From the NCBI GenBank assembly GCA_020636405.1, contig JACJXW010000006.1:744001-808000 (forward strand): a stretch of 64,000 bases of DNA, written 5' to 3'. Of the stretch, positions 42,861 through 51,797 are shown piece after piece; position 1 is the stretch's first letter; the number at the start of each line of letters is the position of its first letter. The DNA comes from Lewinellaceae bacterium. GTDB lineage: Bacteria; Bacteroidota; Bacteroidia; Chitinophagales; Saprospiraceae. Made by a program: the position numbers and the translations under genes. A model generated the notes under the pieces. That model made no database searches, was not told the origin of the DNA, and was given only the letters and a program-made list of their open reading frames with translations.

Positions 42861-44717
42861 ATGTCCTTAAGCTTGATTGACACCGCTATCATCCTGGCCT
42901 ATGTGGCGGGGATCCTGTTCCTGGGCTTTTACATTGCCCGGAGGGCTTCTAAAGACCTGCAGTCCTACTTCCTGGGCGGTAATAAGCTCAAGTGGTATTA
43001 CCTCGGGCTTAGCAACGCATCCGGCATGTTCGACATCTCGGGCACCATGTGGACAGTGAGCATCCTCTTTGTATACGGCCTGAAGAGCGTCTGGATCCCC
43101 TGGTTGTGGCCGGTGTGGAACCAGGTCTTTATCTTCGTCTACCTGGCCATCTGGATGCGGCGCTCCAATGTGATGACCGGGGCCGAATGGATCACCTTTC
43201 GCTTTGGCGACGGCAGAGGGGCCAAGTTGTCCCACATCATCATCGTCATCTTCGCCGTCATCAGCGTGATCGGTTTCATTGCCTATTTTTTTGAGGGCAT
43301 CGGCAAGTATTGTACTTCCATTTTACCCTACGACCTGAGCGTACAGATGGGTTTTTTCAGCCTTACCTCCGAGGAGTCTTATGCCCTTATTGTTTGTACC
43401 ATAACAGCCTTATATACGGTGAAGGGAGGGATGTACAGCGTAGTGGCCACCGAGGTGCTGCAGTTCTTTATCATGACCATTTCGTGTTTGGTGATCGGCT
43501 ATATTGCTTATACGACGGTATCGCCGGAGCAGGTCGGCGCCGTCATACCCGAGGGGTGGAAAGAAATGTTCTTCGGTTGGGAACTCGACCTGGACTGGAC
43601 GACGACTCCTTTGCCGGGGGTGGCGAATAAAGTGGAGCAGGATGGCTTTGGTTTCTTCGGTATCCTGTTCATGATGATGCTTTTCAAGGGGGTTTTTGCC
43701 TCTATAGCGGGGCCGGTGCCCAGCTATGATATGCAACGCCTCCTGTCTGCCCGTACCCCTTCGGAGGCGGCAAAAATGAGTGCGAGCACCATTGTTGTGC
43801 TCTATTTTCCCCGCTACCTTATGGTTGCCGGTTTCACGGTGCTGGCACTGGCCTACCTGACTCCCGAGCTGGGCCTGGAAGGGGCAAATATGGATTTCGA
43901 GAAGATCCTGCCGCTGGCCATCAACGAGTTTGTGCCTGTGGGCTTTAAAGGGCTGCTTTTAGCCGGCTTCCTGGCGGCTTTTATGGGCACCTTCTCCGCC
44001 TTTATCAACGCGGCGCCGGCCTACATCGTCAATGACATTTACAGAAAATACATCCGGCCAGATGCTTCCAATAAAACCCTGATCCGGATGAGCATCTGGT
44101 CTTCCGTTCTGCTCGTCGCAGTGGGCATTATCTTTGGTTTCAACGCCTCGTCTCTCAATGCGCTTACCCTCTGGCTTACTTCAGCCCTGTACGGCGGTTA
44201 CGTTGCGGCCAATATGTTGAAGTGGATCTGGTGGCGTTTTACCGGCTACGGCTATTTCTGGGGTATGCTCTTCGGGTTGATCGCGTCTACTACCAAGCTT
44301 TTCTTTTTCCCCCAGTATGTCGATATCTACGTGTTTCCCATCATTTTTGTCTTCTCCCTGCTGGGTTGCATCGTCGGTACCTATTTAGGGCCGCTGGAGA
44401 ACCGGGAAGAGGTGAAGGAGTTTTATCGCAAGACCCGCCCCTGGGGCTTCTGGGGCCCCATTCGCCGGGAGGTGATGGCGGAGCACTCCGACTTTGTTCC
44501 CAATCAGGGCCTTGGCCGCGACACCTTCAACATCGTGGTGGGCATCGTCTGGCAGATGGCTCAGGTGGTCCTTCCCATCTACCTGTTGCTGCGCCAGAAG
44601 TACGAACTAATGGTGTGGACGGCCCTGCTCATCGCCACCACCTGGTTGCTGAAAAAGTACTGGTGGGACCATCTTTCCGAAGCCGATAAGGAGTGGCAGC
44701 AAACAACCAACAACTGA
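42861..44717 (+). CDS. Sodium:solute symporter (SSS family)
   Basis: 618 aa polytopic transporter with about 13-14 hydrophobic helices. SSS features: LSNASGMFDISGTMWTVSILF near residue 52, YTVKGGMYSVVATEVLQFFIMT near 193, and LLAGFLAAFMGTFSAFINAAPAYIVNDIYRKYI near 370-400. Na+-coupled uptake of a monosaccharide or related solute is likely, given the neighbours. Substrate not readable. Between the FAD oxidoreductase and DUF4434 genes on the same strand. Confidence 0.9.
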   Translation: MSLSLIDTAIILAYVAGILFLGFYIARRASKDLQSYFLGGNKLKWYYLGLSNASGMFDISGTMWTVSILFVYGLKSVWIPWLWPVWNQVFIFVYLAIWMRRSNVMTGAEWITFRFGDGRGAKLSHIIIVIFAVISVIGFIAYFFEGIGKYCTSILPYDLSVQMGFFSLTSEESYALIVCTITALYTVKGGMYSVVATEVLQFFIMTISCLVIGYIAYTTVSPEQVGAVIPEGWKEMFFGWELDLDWTTTPLPGVANKVEQDGFGFFGILFMMMLFKGVFASIAGPVPSYDMQRLLSARTPSEAAKMSASTIVVLYFPRYLMVAGFTVLALAYLTPELGLEGANMDFEKILPLAINEFVPVGFKGLLLAGFLAAFMGTFSAFINAAPAYIVNDIYRKYIRPDASNKTLIRMSIWSSVLLVAVGIIFGFNASSLNALTLWLTSALYGGYVAANMLKWIWWRFTGYGYFWGMLFGLIASTTKLFFFPQYVDIYVFPIIFVFSLLGCIVGTYLGPLENREEVKEFYRKTRPWGFWGPIRREVMAEHSDFVPNQGLGRDTFNIVVGIVWQMAQVVLPIYLLLRQKYELMVWTALLIATTWLLKKYWWDHLSEADKEWQQTTNN

Positions 44718-44759
44718 TACTGGCGACAACCCGATCAACTAAATCAACGAACAACCTCC

Positions 44760-45698
44760 ATGCAGATAACCGGAACTTTCCTCGACGAGATCTCCCACGA
44801 CATTCCCCACCAGAACTGGGGCCGGGAGGAATGGAATCGCGATTTCGAATACATGAAAGCCATCGGGATCGATACGGTCATCCTCATCCGTTCCGGGTAC
44901 CGCCGTTTCCTGGCTTACCCATCCGCTTACCTGCAGCAGGCCTTTGGATGTTATGAACCGCCGGCAGACCTGCTCGGTATGTTCCTCGAACTGGCGGATC
45001 ACCATGGAATGTCCTTCTACTTCGGCCTGTACGACAGCGGCCATTATTGGGATACCGGCAACATGCATACCGAGATCGAGGCCAACCTTTATGTAACCGA
45101 AGAAGTATGGCGGCGATACGGCCATCACCCGAGTTTCAAAGGTTGGTATCTGAGCATGGAGATTAGCCGCAGGACCAAGGGCGCCATCGAGGCCATGCGG
45201 GAATTGGGGCTGCACTGTAAAGCTCTTAGCAACGGCCTGCCTACCTTCATTTCTCCCTGGATCGATGGTAAAAAAGCGGTGTTGGCCGCTGACCCTGCTC
45301 TGGCGAAGGCCAATGCGGTCTCTCTTCGGGAACACGAGGAAGAGTGGAACGAGATCTTTGAGGGCATCAGAGGCGCCGTCGATGCGGTGGCCTTTCAGGA
45401 TGGCCACATCGACTATTACGAACTGCCTGCCTTCTTTGCAGTCAACAAACAACTGGCGGACAAACACGGCCTGCGTTGCTGGACCAATGCGGAGTCCTTC
45501 GACCGGGATATGCCCATCAAGTTCCTGCCCATCAAGTTCGAAAAACTGCGCCTGAAGCTCGAAGCTGCCCGGCAGGCAGGTTATGAGAAGGCCATCACGT
45601 TTGAATTTTCCCATTTCATGAGCCCACAGTCCGCCTACCGGCAGGCAGGACATTTGTATAACCGATACCGCGAATATCTGGACACTATATCAATATGA
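44760..45698 (+). CDS. DUF4434-like glycoside-hydrolase-type protein
   Basis: 312 aa, no signal peptide. TIM-barrel-like: MQITGTFLDEISHDIPHQNWG at the start, MKAIGIDTVILIRSGYRR, GWYLSMEISRR near residue 140, LSNGLPTFISPWIDG, FQDGHIDYYELPAFFAVNK near 215-228, and CWTNAESFD. This is the DUF4434 pattern, a family related to glycosidases, with conserved Glu in MEI and in NAESFD that could act as catalytic acids (inference). Overlaps the next gene by 4 bp, so translation is probably coupled. Confidence 0.75.
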   Translation: MQITGTFLDEISHDIPHQNWGREEWNRDFEYMKAIGIDTVILIRSGYRRFLAYPSAYLQQAFGCYEPPADLLGMFLELADHHGMSFYFGLYDSGHYWDTGNMHTEIEANLYVTEEVWRRYGHHPSFKGWYLSMEISRRTKGAIEAMRELGLHCKALSNGLPTFISPWIDGKKAVLAADPALAKANAVSLREHEEEWNEIFEGIRGAVDAVAFQDGHIDYYELPAFFAVNKQLADKHGLRCWTNAESFDRDMPIKFLPIKFEKLRLKLEAARQAGYEKAITFEFSHFMSPQSAYRQAGHLYNRYREYLDTISI

Positions 45699-46870
45699 AA
45701 GCATATCAGGAACTCTACCAAAAGGAATTGCTGGAAAGCATCGTCCCGTTCTGGGAGCGCCATTCTAAAGATGAAACCTGCGGGGGGTATTTCACCTGCC
45801 TGGGCCGCTACGGAGAAGTATTCGACACCGATAAGTTCATCTGGCTGCAGGCGCGGGAGGTGTATTCCTTTTCTCTCTTGTATAATGAAGTGGAGCCTCG
45901 GGAAGAATGGCTGGAAATGGCCCGGCATGGTGCAGATTTTTTGCAAAAGTACGGGCGGGATACCAGTGGGAACTGGTATTTCTCCCTCAACCGGGAGGGC
46001 AAACCCCTGGTACAGCCCTACAATATCTTCTCCGATTGTTTTGCCGTTCTGGCATTCAGTAATTTGTATAAGGCAGACCCCAGAGCAGCGTACGCCGAAC
46101 TGGCCGTCACCACTTTCCACAATATCCTGGCAAGACGGGATAACCCCAAGGGCAACTACAACAAACTCTATCCCGGTACCCGCGATCTGCGCAATTTCTC
46201 CTTACCGATGATCCTCTGCAACCTCTCCCTGGAGATGGAGCACCTGTTGCCCCAGCCGCTGGTGGAAAGCCTGATACAGGAGGTTGTTCATGACGTTATG
46301 GCGGTTTTCTACGATGAGGAACAAGGCCTGATACGGGAGAATGTGGGAGCCGACGGCAGCTTCATCAGTTCCTTTGAGGGAAGGCTGCTCAATCCGGGGC
46401 ACGCCATCGAGGCCATGTGGTTCATCATGGACCTGGGGCGCCGGTTGAACGACCAGCCTTTGGTGGAAAAAGCTGCTGCCATAGCCCTGCAGGAGTTGGA
46501 GTACGGCTGGGACGAAACCTACGGCGGGATCTTCTACTTTCTCGATATTGAACAGAAGCCGCCCCAGCAGTTGGAATGGGATCAGAAGCTCTGGTGGGTA
46601 CATCTGGAAACGCTCATTTGCCTGGCCAAAGCTTATGCTTATACGGGCGATGAGCAGGCTCAAAACTGGTTCGAACGGGTCCACGAGTACAGCTGGACAC
46701 ACTTCCGTGACCCCGAATATCTGGAGTGGTTCGGCTACCTGAACCGGCGGGGGGAGGCCCTGCTACCACTCAAAGGCGGGAAGTGGAAAGGATGTTTTCA
46801 TACCCTCCGGGCATTTTTTCAGGTGTGGAAGACGTTGGAAAAACTCCCCTCCATACCGGCGCAAGGTTGA
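45695..46870 (+). CDS. N-acylglucosamine 2-epimerase (AGE) family enzyme
   Basis: 391 aa (alpha/alpha)6 barrel. KDETCGGYFTCLGRYGEVFDTDKFIWLQAREVYSFS at residues 25-60, LNPGHAIEAMWFIMDLGRR near 230-248, and WWVHLETLICLAKAY near 304 supply the conserved His and Glu residues of the family; RRGEALLPLKGGKWKGCFHTLRA near 350. AGE members interconvert N-acetylglucosamine/N-acetylmannosamine, mannose/fructose or glucose, or epimerise cellobiose. With a neighbouring alpha-mannosidase, mannose or ManNAc handling is plausible but unproven. Translationally coupled to the upstream gene by a 4-bp overlap. Confidence 0.88.
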   Translation: MKAYQELYQKELLESIVPFWERHSKDETCGGYFTCLGRYGEVFDTDKFIWLQAREVYSFSLLYNEVEPREEWLEMARHGADFLQKYGRDTSGNWYFSLNREGKPLVQPYNIFSDCFAVLAFSNLYKADPRAAYAELAVTTFHNILARRDNPKGNYNKLYPGTRDLRNFSLPMILCNLSLEMEHLLPQPLVESLIQEVVHDVMAVFYDEEQGLIRENVGADGSFISSFEGRLLNPGHAIEAMWFIMDLGRRLNDQPLVEKAAAIALQELEYGWDETYGGIFYFLDIEQKPPQQLEWDQKLWWVHLETLICLAKAYAYTGDEQAQNWFERVHEYSWTHFRDPEYLEWFGYLNRRGEALLPLKGGKWKGCFHTLRAFFQVWKTLEKLPSIPAQG

Positions 46871-46909
46871 GGCTCAGGAATTTATCTTTTCATCCCACAA
46901 ACCCGGAAT

Positions 46910-48082
46910 ATGCTTCGGCTTTTTCTATTGATCCTCCTCACTGCCGCCCAGGCCATTTCCAGCCCGGCGGCGAATGCTCAGGAGGCGAAGGCGCAAACTC
47001 CTGCTCCGGCAGTACGCGGGGTTTGGCTGACCAACGTGGCCAGCGATGCCCTGTATTCCCGGGAGAATATCCGGGAAGCCGTTGGCCTGTGCAGCGAGCT
47101 GGGCTTCAATGTAATATTTGTCGTCACCTGGAATGACACCTATACTACCTATCCGAGCGCTCATGTGGAGGCGGTCACCGGGCAGGCCATTCATCCTGAC
47201 TTTGCGGGCAGGGACCCGCTGCAGGAACTCATTGAAGAAGCGCACGCGAAAGGAATCAAGGTCTTCGCCTGGTTCGAATTTGGCTTTTCGGCAACGATGA
47301 ACGACAGCACCGGCGGCATCATTCTGCAAAAGAACCCCCACTGGGCCTCCCGGGACCAGCAGGGTAGAATTACCGAGAAGAATGGCTTCCAGTGGATGAA
47401 CCCCTTTCATCCCAAAGTCCAGGATTTCGTCAAAGGGCTGGTATTGGAGGCCGTTCGCAATTACGACATCGACGGCATTCAGGGAGACGACCGCCTGCCG
47501 GCGTTGCCTTCCAATGGCGGTTACGACGAATTTACTACCCAACTCTACCAATCGGAGCACAGTGGGCAGAAACCGCCGGCACATTACCAGGATTACGAAT
47601 GGGTAAAATGGCGGTCGGCAAAACTGAGCCTGTTCCTGGCCGGGCTGGTGCAGGAGGTAAGGGCAGCAAAACCGGAGCTGGCCATTTCCATGGCGCCCAG
47701 CATTTATCCCTGGAGCGAGGAGAACTACCTGCAGAACTGGCCGGAATGGATGGCCATGGGACTGGTGGACCTCATTATCCCGCAGGTGTACCGCTACAAC
47801 CTGGAGGCTTACCAGAGAGAGATGAACAGGATCCTCACCCGACAGCTCCATCCCTCCGATAGGGAACGCTTCGTTCCCGGTGTACTCCTGCAGGTCAATG
47901 ATTACAACCCAACGGAGGAACTGCTGGAGGGATTTATCAATTACAACCGGGAGCATGGCATACCCGGAGAAGTCTTTTTTTTCTTCGAGGGGATCAAAAA
48001 GTTCAAGGGCTACTTTAAGGAAAAGTACAAAGATCGGCCAGCCTTCCCTGCATTCATAAAGCCTGGCTTGCCTGCCCATTAG
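46910..48082 (+). CDS. Glycosyl-hydrolase-like GHL10 (DUF187-type) secreted protein
   Basis: 390 aa. Signal peptide (residues 1-24). The body is a TIM barrel with RGVWLTNVASDALYSRENIREAV near 35, NVIFVVTWNDTYTTYPS near 65, HAKGIKVFAWFEFGFS, DGIQGDDRLPALPSNGGYD near 185 and LIIPQVYRYNLEAYQREM near 285-305. This matches the GHL10/DUF187 family, often placed near glycan-degrading enzymes; activity uncertain. Periplasmic or outer-membrane. Same strand as the sugar locus, 40 bp after the epimerase. Confidence 0.85.
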   Translation: MLRLFLLILLTAAQAISSPAANAQEAKAQTPAPAVRGVWLTNVASDALYSRENIREAVGLCSELGFNVIFVVTWNDTYTTYPSAHVEAVTGQAIHPDFAGRDPLQELIEEAHAKGIKVFAWFEFGFSATMNDSTGGIILQKNPHWASRDQQGRITEKNGFQWMNPFHPKVQDFVKGLVLEAVRNYDIDGIQGDDRLPALPSNGGYDEFTTQLYQSEHSGQKPPAHYQDYEWVKWRSAKLSLFLAGLVQEVRAAKPELAISMAPSIYPWSEENYLQNWPEWMAMGLVDLIIPQVYRYNLEAYQREMNRILTRQLHPSDRERFVPGVLLQVNDYNPTEELLEGFINYNREHGIPGEVFFFFEGIKKFKGYFKEKYKDRPAFPAFIKPGLPAH

Positions 48083-48166
48083 GTGGGCTACCCTTGCCGG
48101 AGGACAGGATGGAGGCGAGGGCAAAGATGTCGGGCAGGGTTCCATTGATATATTGCAATAGAATAA

Positions 48167-48230
48167 GAGCCTATCCGAAAACCGTTTTTGAAGCCGAAAA
48201 TGGCCAGAAGGATGGTTTTCGGATAAGCTC
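48167..48230. repeat. Dispersed palindromic repeat, copy B
   Basis: Arms GAGCCTATCCGAAAACC (48167-48183) and GGTTTTCGGATAAGCTC (48214-48230) are inverted repeats with one mismatch over 17 bp, around an interior shared with copy A at 21355-21427. Lies between GHL10 and GH92 genes. Confidence 0.8.
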
Positions 48231-48307
48231 TAAATGGCCGCTTATTTTGCTATTATTGCTTTTAGGATTTTCTCTGCCAGTTAATCATTCAAAAACAAGA
48301 TCAACCT

Positions 48308-50515
48308 ATGCAAAATATCAACCAAAACATGCAGATCAAGGTTTCCCTTCCTTATTCCTTATTCCTCTTGCTCTTACTGGCGGTTACCGCCTGTACCTCC
48401 GAATCGGCCACCGCTCCGGAGGAAGAAAGAGATCACACCAGCCTGGTGGACGTATTCATCGGCACCGGAGCCCACGGCCATACCTATCCCGGCGCCGTTC
48501 TGCCCTTTGGCATGGTACAGTTGAGCCCGGATAACGGCACGGAAGGTTGGGATTGGTGCTCCGGGTACCACTATTCCGATACGGTGATCGCCGGCTTCAG
48601 CCATCTGCACCTTAGCGGGACGGGCATCGGCGACCTTTGCGATATTTCGGTTATGCCCTATCTGGCGCAGGATATCCAGGCAGGAGCGCCCCAATCCTTT
48701 AACCACAACCAGGAGCAGGCTTCCCCCGGTTTTTACGGCGTCACCTTCGACAACGGCATAAAGGCTGAACTTACCGCCACGCGCAGAGTGGGAATGCACC
48801 GCTACACCTTTCCCGAAGGAGCGGAGCGGGCCTTTGCTATCGACCTGGGCTTTCGCATCAACTGGGATATGCCTACCGAGACGAGCATGCAGCGGATGAA
48901 TGGGACGACGATAACCGGGGTGCGCAAATCCAACGGCTGGTCCAAGGATCAGCGGGTTTATTTCGCCGCCGTATTTTCCGAGCCTCCCAGCCGGGTGGAC
49001 ATCCGGGACGTTCCGGTCAAGAATGCCGATACGGTTTCAGCAGCGAAGGCTTTCCTCGCCTTTCCTGCCAGTAACACGCCGCTCGTGGTGAAGGTCGGCA
49101 TTTCCAGTGCCAGCATCGAAGGAGCCCTCGCCAATATCGAAAAAGAAGTGAACCACTGGGACTTTAACCAGGTGGTGGAGGAAGCCCGGGCGGCCTGGGA
49201 AGGCGAACTGGCAAAGATCGACGCTACTTTCATAGACCCGGCGATGGACACCATCTTTTATTCCGCGCTTTACCATACAAGCCTGGCGCCGGCGCTCTAT
49301 TCTGATGTGATGGGCCAGTACAAGGGGGTAGACAGCACCGTGCACACCGCTTCCGGTTATGAGCGCTATACCGTCTTTTCTCTGTGGGATACCTTCCGGG
49401 CGGCGCATCCCCTCTATACGATAACCCAAACGGAACGGCTGGATGATTTTCTGAATTCCATCCTGGCCTTTTACGAAGAATACGGCCTGCTGCCCGTCTG
49501 GGCGCTCACCGGGCATGAAACGAACACAATGACCGGCTACCACGCGGTGCCCGTCCTGGCGGACGCCTTGCTGAAAGGCCATCTTACCGATAAGGCGGAA
49601 TACATCTACGAGGCCATGCTCAAGAGTGCGGGCCAGAATATTCGCGGCACCAACTTCTACCGGGAGTACGGCTACATTCCTGCCGATAAGGATAGCTATT
49701 CAGTTACCAAGACCCTCGAGTATGCCTATGACGACTGGTGCATCGCTCAGATCGCAAAAAAGCTAGGCAAGGAGGAAGACTACGAACAGTTTATGAAGCG
49801 CTCCCGTTACTACAAGGCACTTTTCGACCCCCAAACGAAATTCATGCGTGGTAAGAATGCGGACGGCAGTTGGGTAGAGCCGTTTGATCCTTTCTATTCC
49901 GAGCATGGCGCTGAGGGAGTTTACATCGAGGGAACTGCCTGGCAGCACAGCTGGTTCGTACCGCACGACACAGAAGGGCTGATCGCCCTGTTCGGCTCCG
50001 ACGAGGCACTGGTTGAACACCTCGATGCCACCTTTTCCGCCAGTTCAGAACTGAGAGGGGAAAATGTTTCGGCGGACATTAGCGGCCTGATCGGGCAGTA
50101 CGCTCATGGCAATGAGCCCAGCCACCACATTGCTTACCTCTACAATTTCGCCGGCCAGCCCCGCAAAACTCAAGAACGGGTTCGCAATATCATGGAAACC
50201 ATGTACACCACCGCTCCCGATGGCCTATCCGGCAATGAAGACTGCGGGCAGATGTCGGCCTGGTATGTATTCAGCGCTATGGGGTTTTATCCGTTCAATC
50301 CTGCCGACGGACGATATGCCATTGGCAGCCCGCTGGTGAAGGATGCCACGATCCGCCTGCCTCAGGGGCGTTCTTTCCGGATACTGGCGGAAAACAACAG
50401 CCGGGAAAATAAATACGTCAAAGAGGTTTACCTGAACGGAGAGAAACTGGAAAGGTGGTACATCACGCATGAGGAGGTCATGAAGGGAGGGGAACTGCGG
50501 CTGGTGATGGAATAA
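48308..50515 (+). CDS. GH92-family alpha-mannosidase (lipoprotein)
   Basis: 735 aa. Lipoprotein signal ending VTAC near residue 29 (ATG 48329 is an equal start). GH92 signatures: VDVFIGTGAHGHTYPGAVLPFGMVQLSPD near 47, CSGYHYSDTVIAGFSHLHLSGTG near 80, TVFSLWDTFRAAHPLYT near 358, and GNEDCGQMSAWYVFSAMGFYPFNPADG near 640-665. GH92 enzymes are calcium-dependent exo-alpha-mannosidases acting on host or algal N-glycans and mannans. Surface- or periplasm-anchored; released mannose could feed the symporter and AGE epimerase. Confidence 0.93.
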   Translation: MQNINQNMQIKVSLPYSLFLLLLLAVTACTSESATAPEEERDHTSLVDVFIGTGAHGHTYPGAVLPFGMVQLSPDNGTEGWDWCSGYHYSDTVIAGFSHLHLSGTGIGDLCDISVMPYLAQDIQAGAPQSFNHNQEQASPGFYGVTFDNGIKAELTATRRVGMHRYTFPEGAERAFAIDLGFRINWDMPTETSMQRMNGTTITGVRKSNGWSKDQRVYFAAVFSEPPSRVDIRDVPVKNADTVSAAKAFLAFPASNTPLVVKVGISSASIEGALANIEKEVNHWDFNQVVEEARAAWEGELAKIDATFIDPAMDTIFYSALYHTSLAPALYSDVMGQYKGVDSTVHTASGYERYTVFSLWDTFRAAHPLYTITQTERLDDFLNSILAFYEEYGLLPVWALTGHETNTMTGYHAVPVLADALLKGHLTDKAEYIYEAMLKSAGQNIRGTNFYREYGYIPADKDSYSVTKTLEYAYDDWCIAQIAKKLGKEEDYEQFMKRSRYYKALFDPQTKFMRGKNADGSWVEPFDPFYSEHGAEGVYIEGTAWQHSWFVPHDTEGLIALFGSDEALVEHLDATFSASSELRGENVSADISGLIGQYAHGNEPSHHIAYLYNFAGQPRKTQERVRNIMETMYTTAPDGLSGNEDCGQMSAWYVFSAMGFYPFNPADGRYAIGSPLVKDATIRLPQGRSFRILAENNSRENKYVKEVYLNGEKLERWYITHEEVMKGGELRLVME

Positions 50516-51130
50516 CAGGAAGGAATATCTGCAGGATATAGGTGAAAGGGAAAGCAGAGCGGGGCCGCAATCCATTGTATAGGACTTGAGAAATAGCCCA
50601 AAAGGTTCGCCATCTGCTAATTTGGGGAAATTCAGCGTGTGAGAAACAAAAACAAAAAGTGCTGAGGGAGTTTTATTTTGCACTTATACTCCTGGTAGAA
50701 ATAAAAATAGGAATAAACGCCCTTTTTTAAAGTTTTATCCTTAATTATGGACAATTTTCCGTTTTTAATTTAAGGAGTTGTTTGTTGCCAATGAGGGGAG
50801 GCCTCTTCATTTCGGGGTTCGGCGGGATGCGCCATTTTGGGGACTGCTTTAGCAGGCTGCCTTTCTGATTTATGGTGTTTGATTGGTGACGTTCGGTTTT
50901 CGATGTAGGGCGAGCGGAAGGGCTGCCCTGAAAACATTGCTCCCAAAGAGCCTCGTCAAAAATTACACATCGCACGTCAAAGATCGTACATTTCTCCGGC
51001 CAAAAGTATCGTATGAGCTGTCTGATGTTTTGCCCCCGGCACTTTCAGCGTTCTTTAGCCCCTGATTCGCATGATTGATGTTGTGATCCCGGCAGGATGA
51101 ACTGCGTTGATCCCATTGGGCTCCGAAGTC
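50516..51130. other. Gene-free spacer
   Basis: About 600 bp between the GH92 gene and the tRNA region, AT-rich at first. Short ORFs here (up to about 75 aa) lack coding character. No promoter, hairpin or RNA recognised. Confidence 0.5.
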
Positions 51131-51253
51131 AAAAAGCAGCGGCCTGCTCGCTGCGCGCGTACAGGCTTTTGCTTTTGTCCGCTTACGCAAAAGGGTTTTG
51201 CGCCGCTGCCAAAAGCAAAAGCCTGTACCCTTTCGGGCACAGGCCGTTGCTTT
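51131..51253. repeat. Nested inverted repeats downstream of tRNA-Arg
   Basis: Three nested levels: AAAGCAGCGGCCTG (51132-51145) with CAGGCCGTTGCTTT (51240-51253), one mismatch; a perfect 19-bp pair 51159-51177 with 51210-51228 (GTACAGGCTTTTGCTTTTG and its complement); and an inner CGCAAAA-GGG-TTTTGCG (51186-51202). The right part contains the tRNA terminator. Confidence 0.8.
51211..51244 (-). terminator. Terminator of tRNA-Arg
   Basis: On the minus strand GCCTGTGCCC-GAAA-GGGTACAGGC (51221-51244) forms a 10-bp stem with one G-U pair and a GAAA tetraloop, followed by TTTTGCTTTT. Stands 16 bp after the tRNA 3' end. Confidence 0.85.
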
Positions 51254-51259
51254 CATTAG

Positions 51260-51605
51260 TGATCCCGGCAGGATTCGAACCTGCGACCGTCTGATTAGCT
51301 TACCCGCTACGGCTTTCGCCGCACCCTGATAGTTATCGTCAGGGATTTGTGGCCTGGACTATCTCTTCGCCATCTCAGGCGCGCCACGTATAGTCTCTAC
51401 GGATCCCTCCGGGCGTACCCGCGCTGAAAGCGCTTTTCCGCCCTTCACCGGTTTCCTCGGGATTGCCCTATCTTTTCAGACTTAGGTTTCCCCGATACAG
51501 TGGCGTCCACTTCGCAGGTTCTGTTTCCCTGCGGAGGCTCCTATTGCCCGCCTCTTTTGGCGGGCGGCTCAAAGTCAGATGCTCTATCCCCTGAGCTACG
51601 GGACC
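51260..51605 (-). tRNA. tRNA-Arg(UCU) interrupted by a group I intron
   Basis: Exon 1 is 51572-51605, exon 2 is 51260-51298. Joined, they make a canonical tRNA: acceptor GGTCCCG/CGGGATC, D arm GCTC/GAGC, anticodon stem TCTGA/TCAGA around loop CTTCTAA (anticodon TCT, Arg), variable CGGTC, T arm GCAGG-TTCGAAT-CCTGC, discriminator A. CCA is not encoded, as usual in Bacteroidota. Reads AGA codons. The 273-nt insertion lies after position 34, inside the anticodon. Splice sites were placed so that exon 1 ends in U and the intron in G, as group I chemistry needs. Confidence 0.93.
51299..51571 (-). ncRNA. Group I intron (IC3-like) in the tRNA-Arg anticodon loop
   Basis: 273 nt with the conserved core: GAAACCTAAG (51481-51490), GTAGAGACTATACG (about 51387-51400) and GAGATAGTCCAG (about 51354-51365); ACTAT (51390-51394) pairs with ATAGT (51358-51362) as P7. 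Intron ends in G (51299). The 5' part forms a GCCCGCC/GGCGGGC hairpin, an enlarged P1/P2 region, and a GGAG that can pair with the exon end. GGCGAAAGCC near the 3' end is a P9-like GNRA hairpin. Too short for a homing endonuclease, so it should be a self-splicing ribozyme only. The core resembles the tRNA introns of cyanobacteria and proteobacteria (subgroup IC3). Confidence 0.92.
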
Positions 51606-51628
51606 AATAGGTCAAAAAATGCTTTTTG

Positions 51629-51658
51629 CAAAAATACGTCAGATTCCGCCTTCGTCAA
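51629..51658 (-). promoter_or_regulatory. Promoter of tRNA-Arg
   Basis: TTG (51656-51658) and TATTTTTG (51629-51636) are separated by exactly 19 nt, the Bacteroidota -33/-7 layout. Transcription would start about 17 nt before the tRNA. The best promoter in the window. Confidence 0.75.
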
Positions 51659-51797
51659 GGCCACGCAAAAATAACCTTTTGTTACAGCTTTACAAACCCC
51701 GCTTCCGGATAAATCGTTCAGCATTTTACTTTCACGAGGCCATCAACATTTTACCCCGGCCCTGCGTTCTACTAGAGACATCTTAAATTGGCCGTCC

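Noticed and set aside
46925..48145. 406-aa ORF opposite the GHL10 gene
   Set aside because: Shadow frame; the plus-strand protein has a signal peptide and barrel motifs.
51299..51571. Homing endonuclease in the tRNA intron
   Set aside because: 273 nt is filled by the ribozyme core; no ORF of useful length and no LAGLIDADG or GIY-YIG motif.
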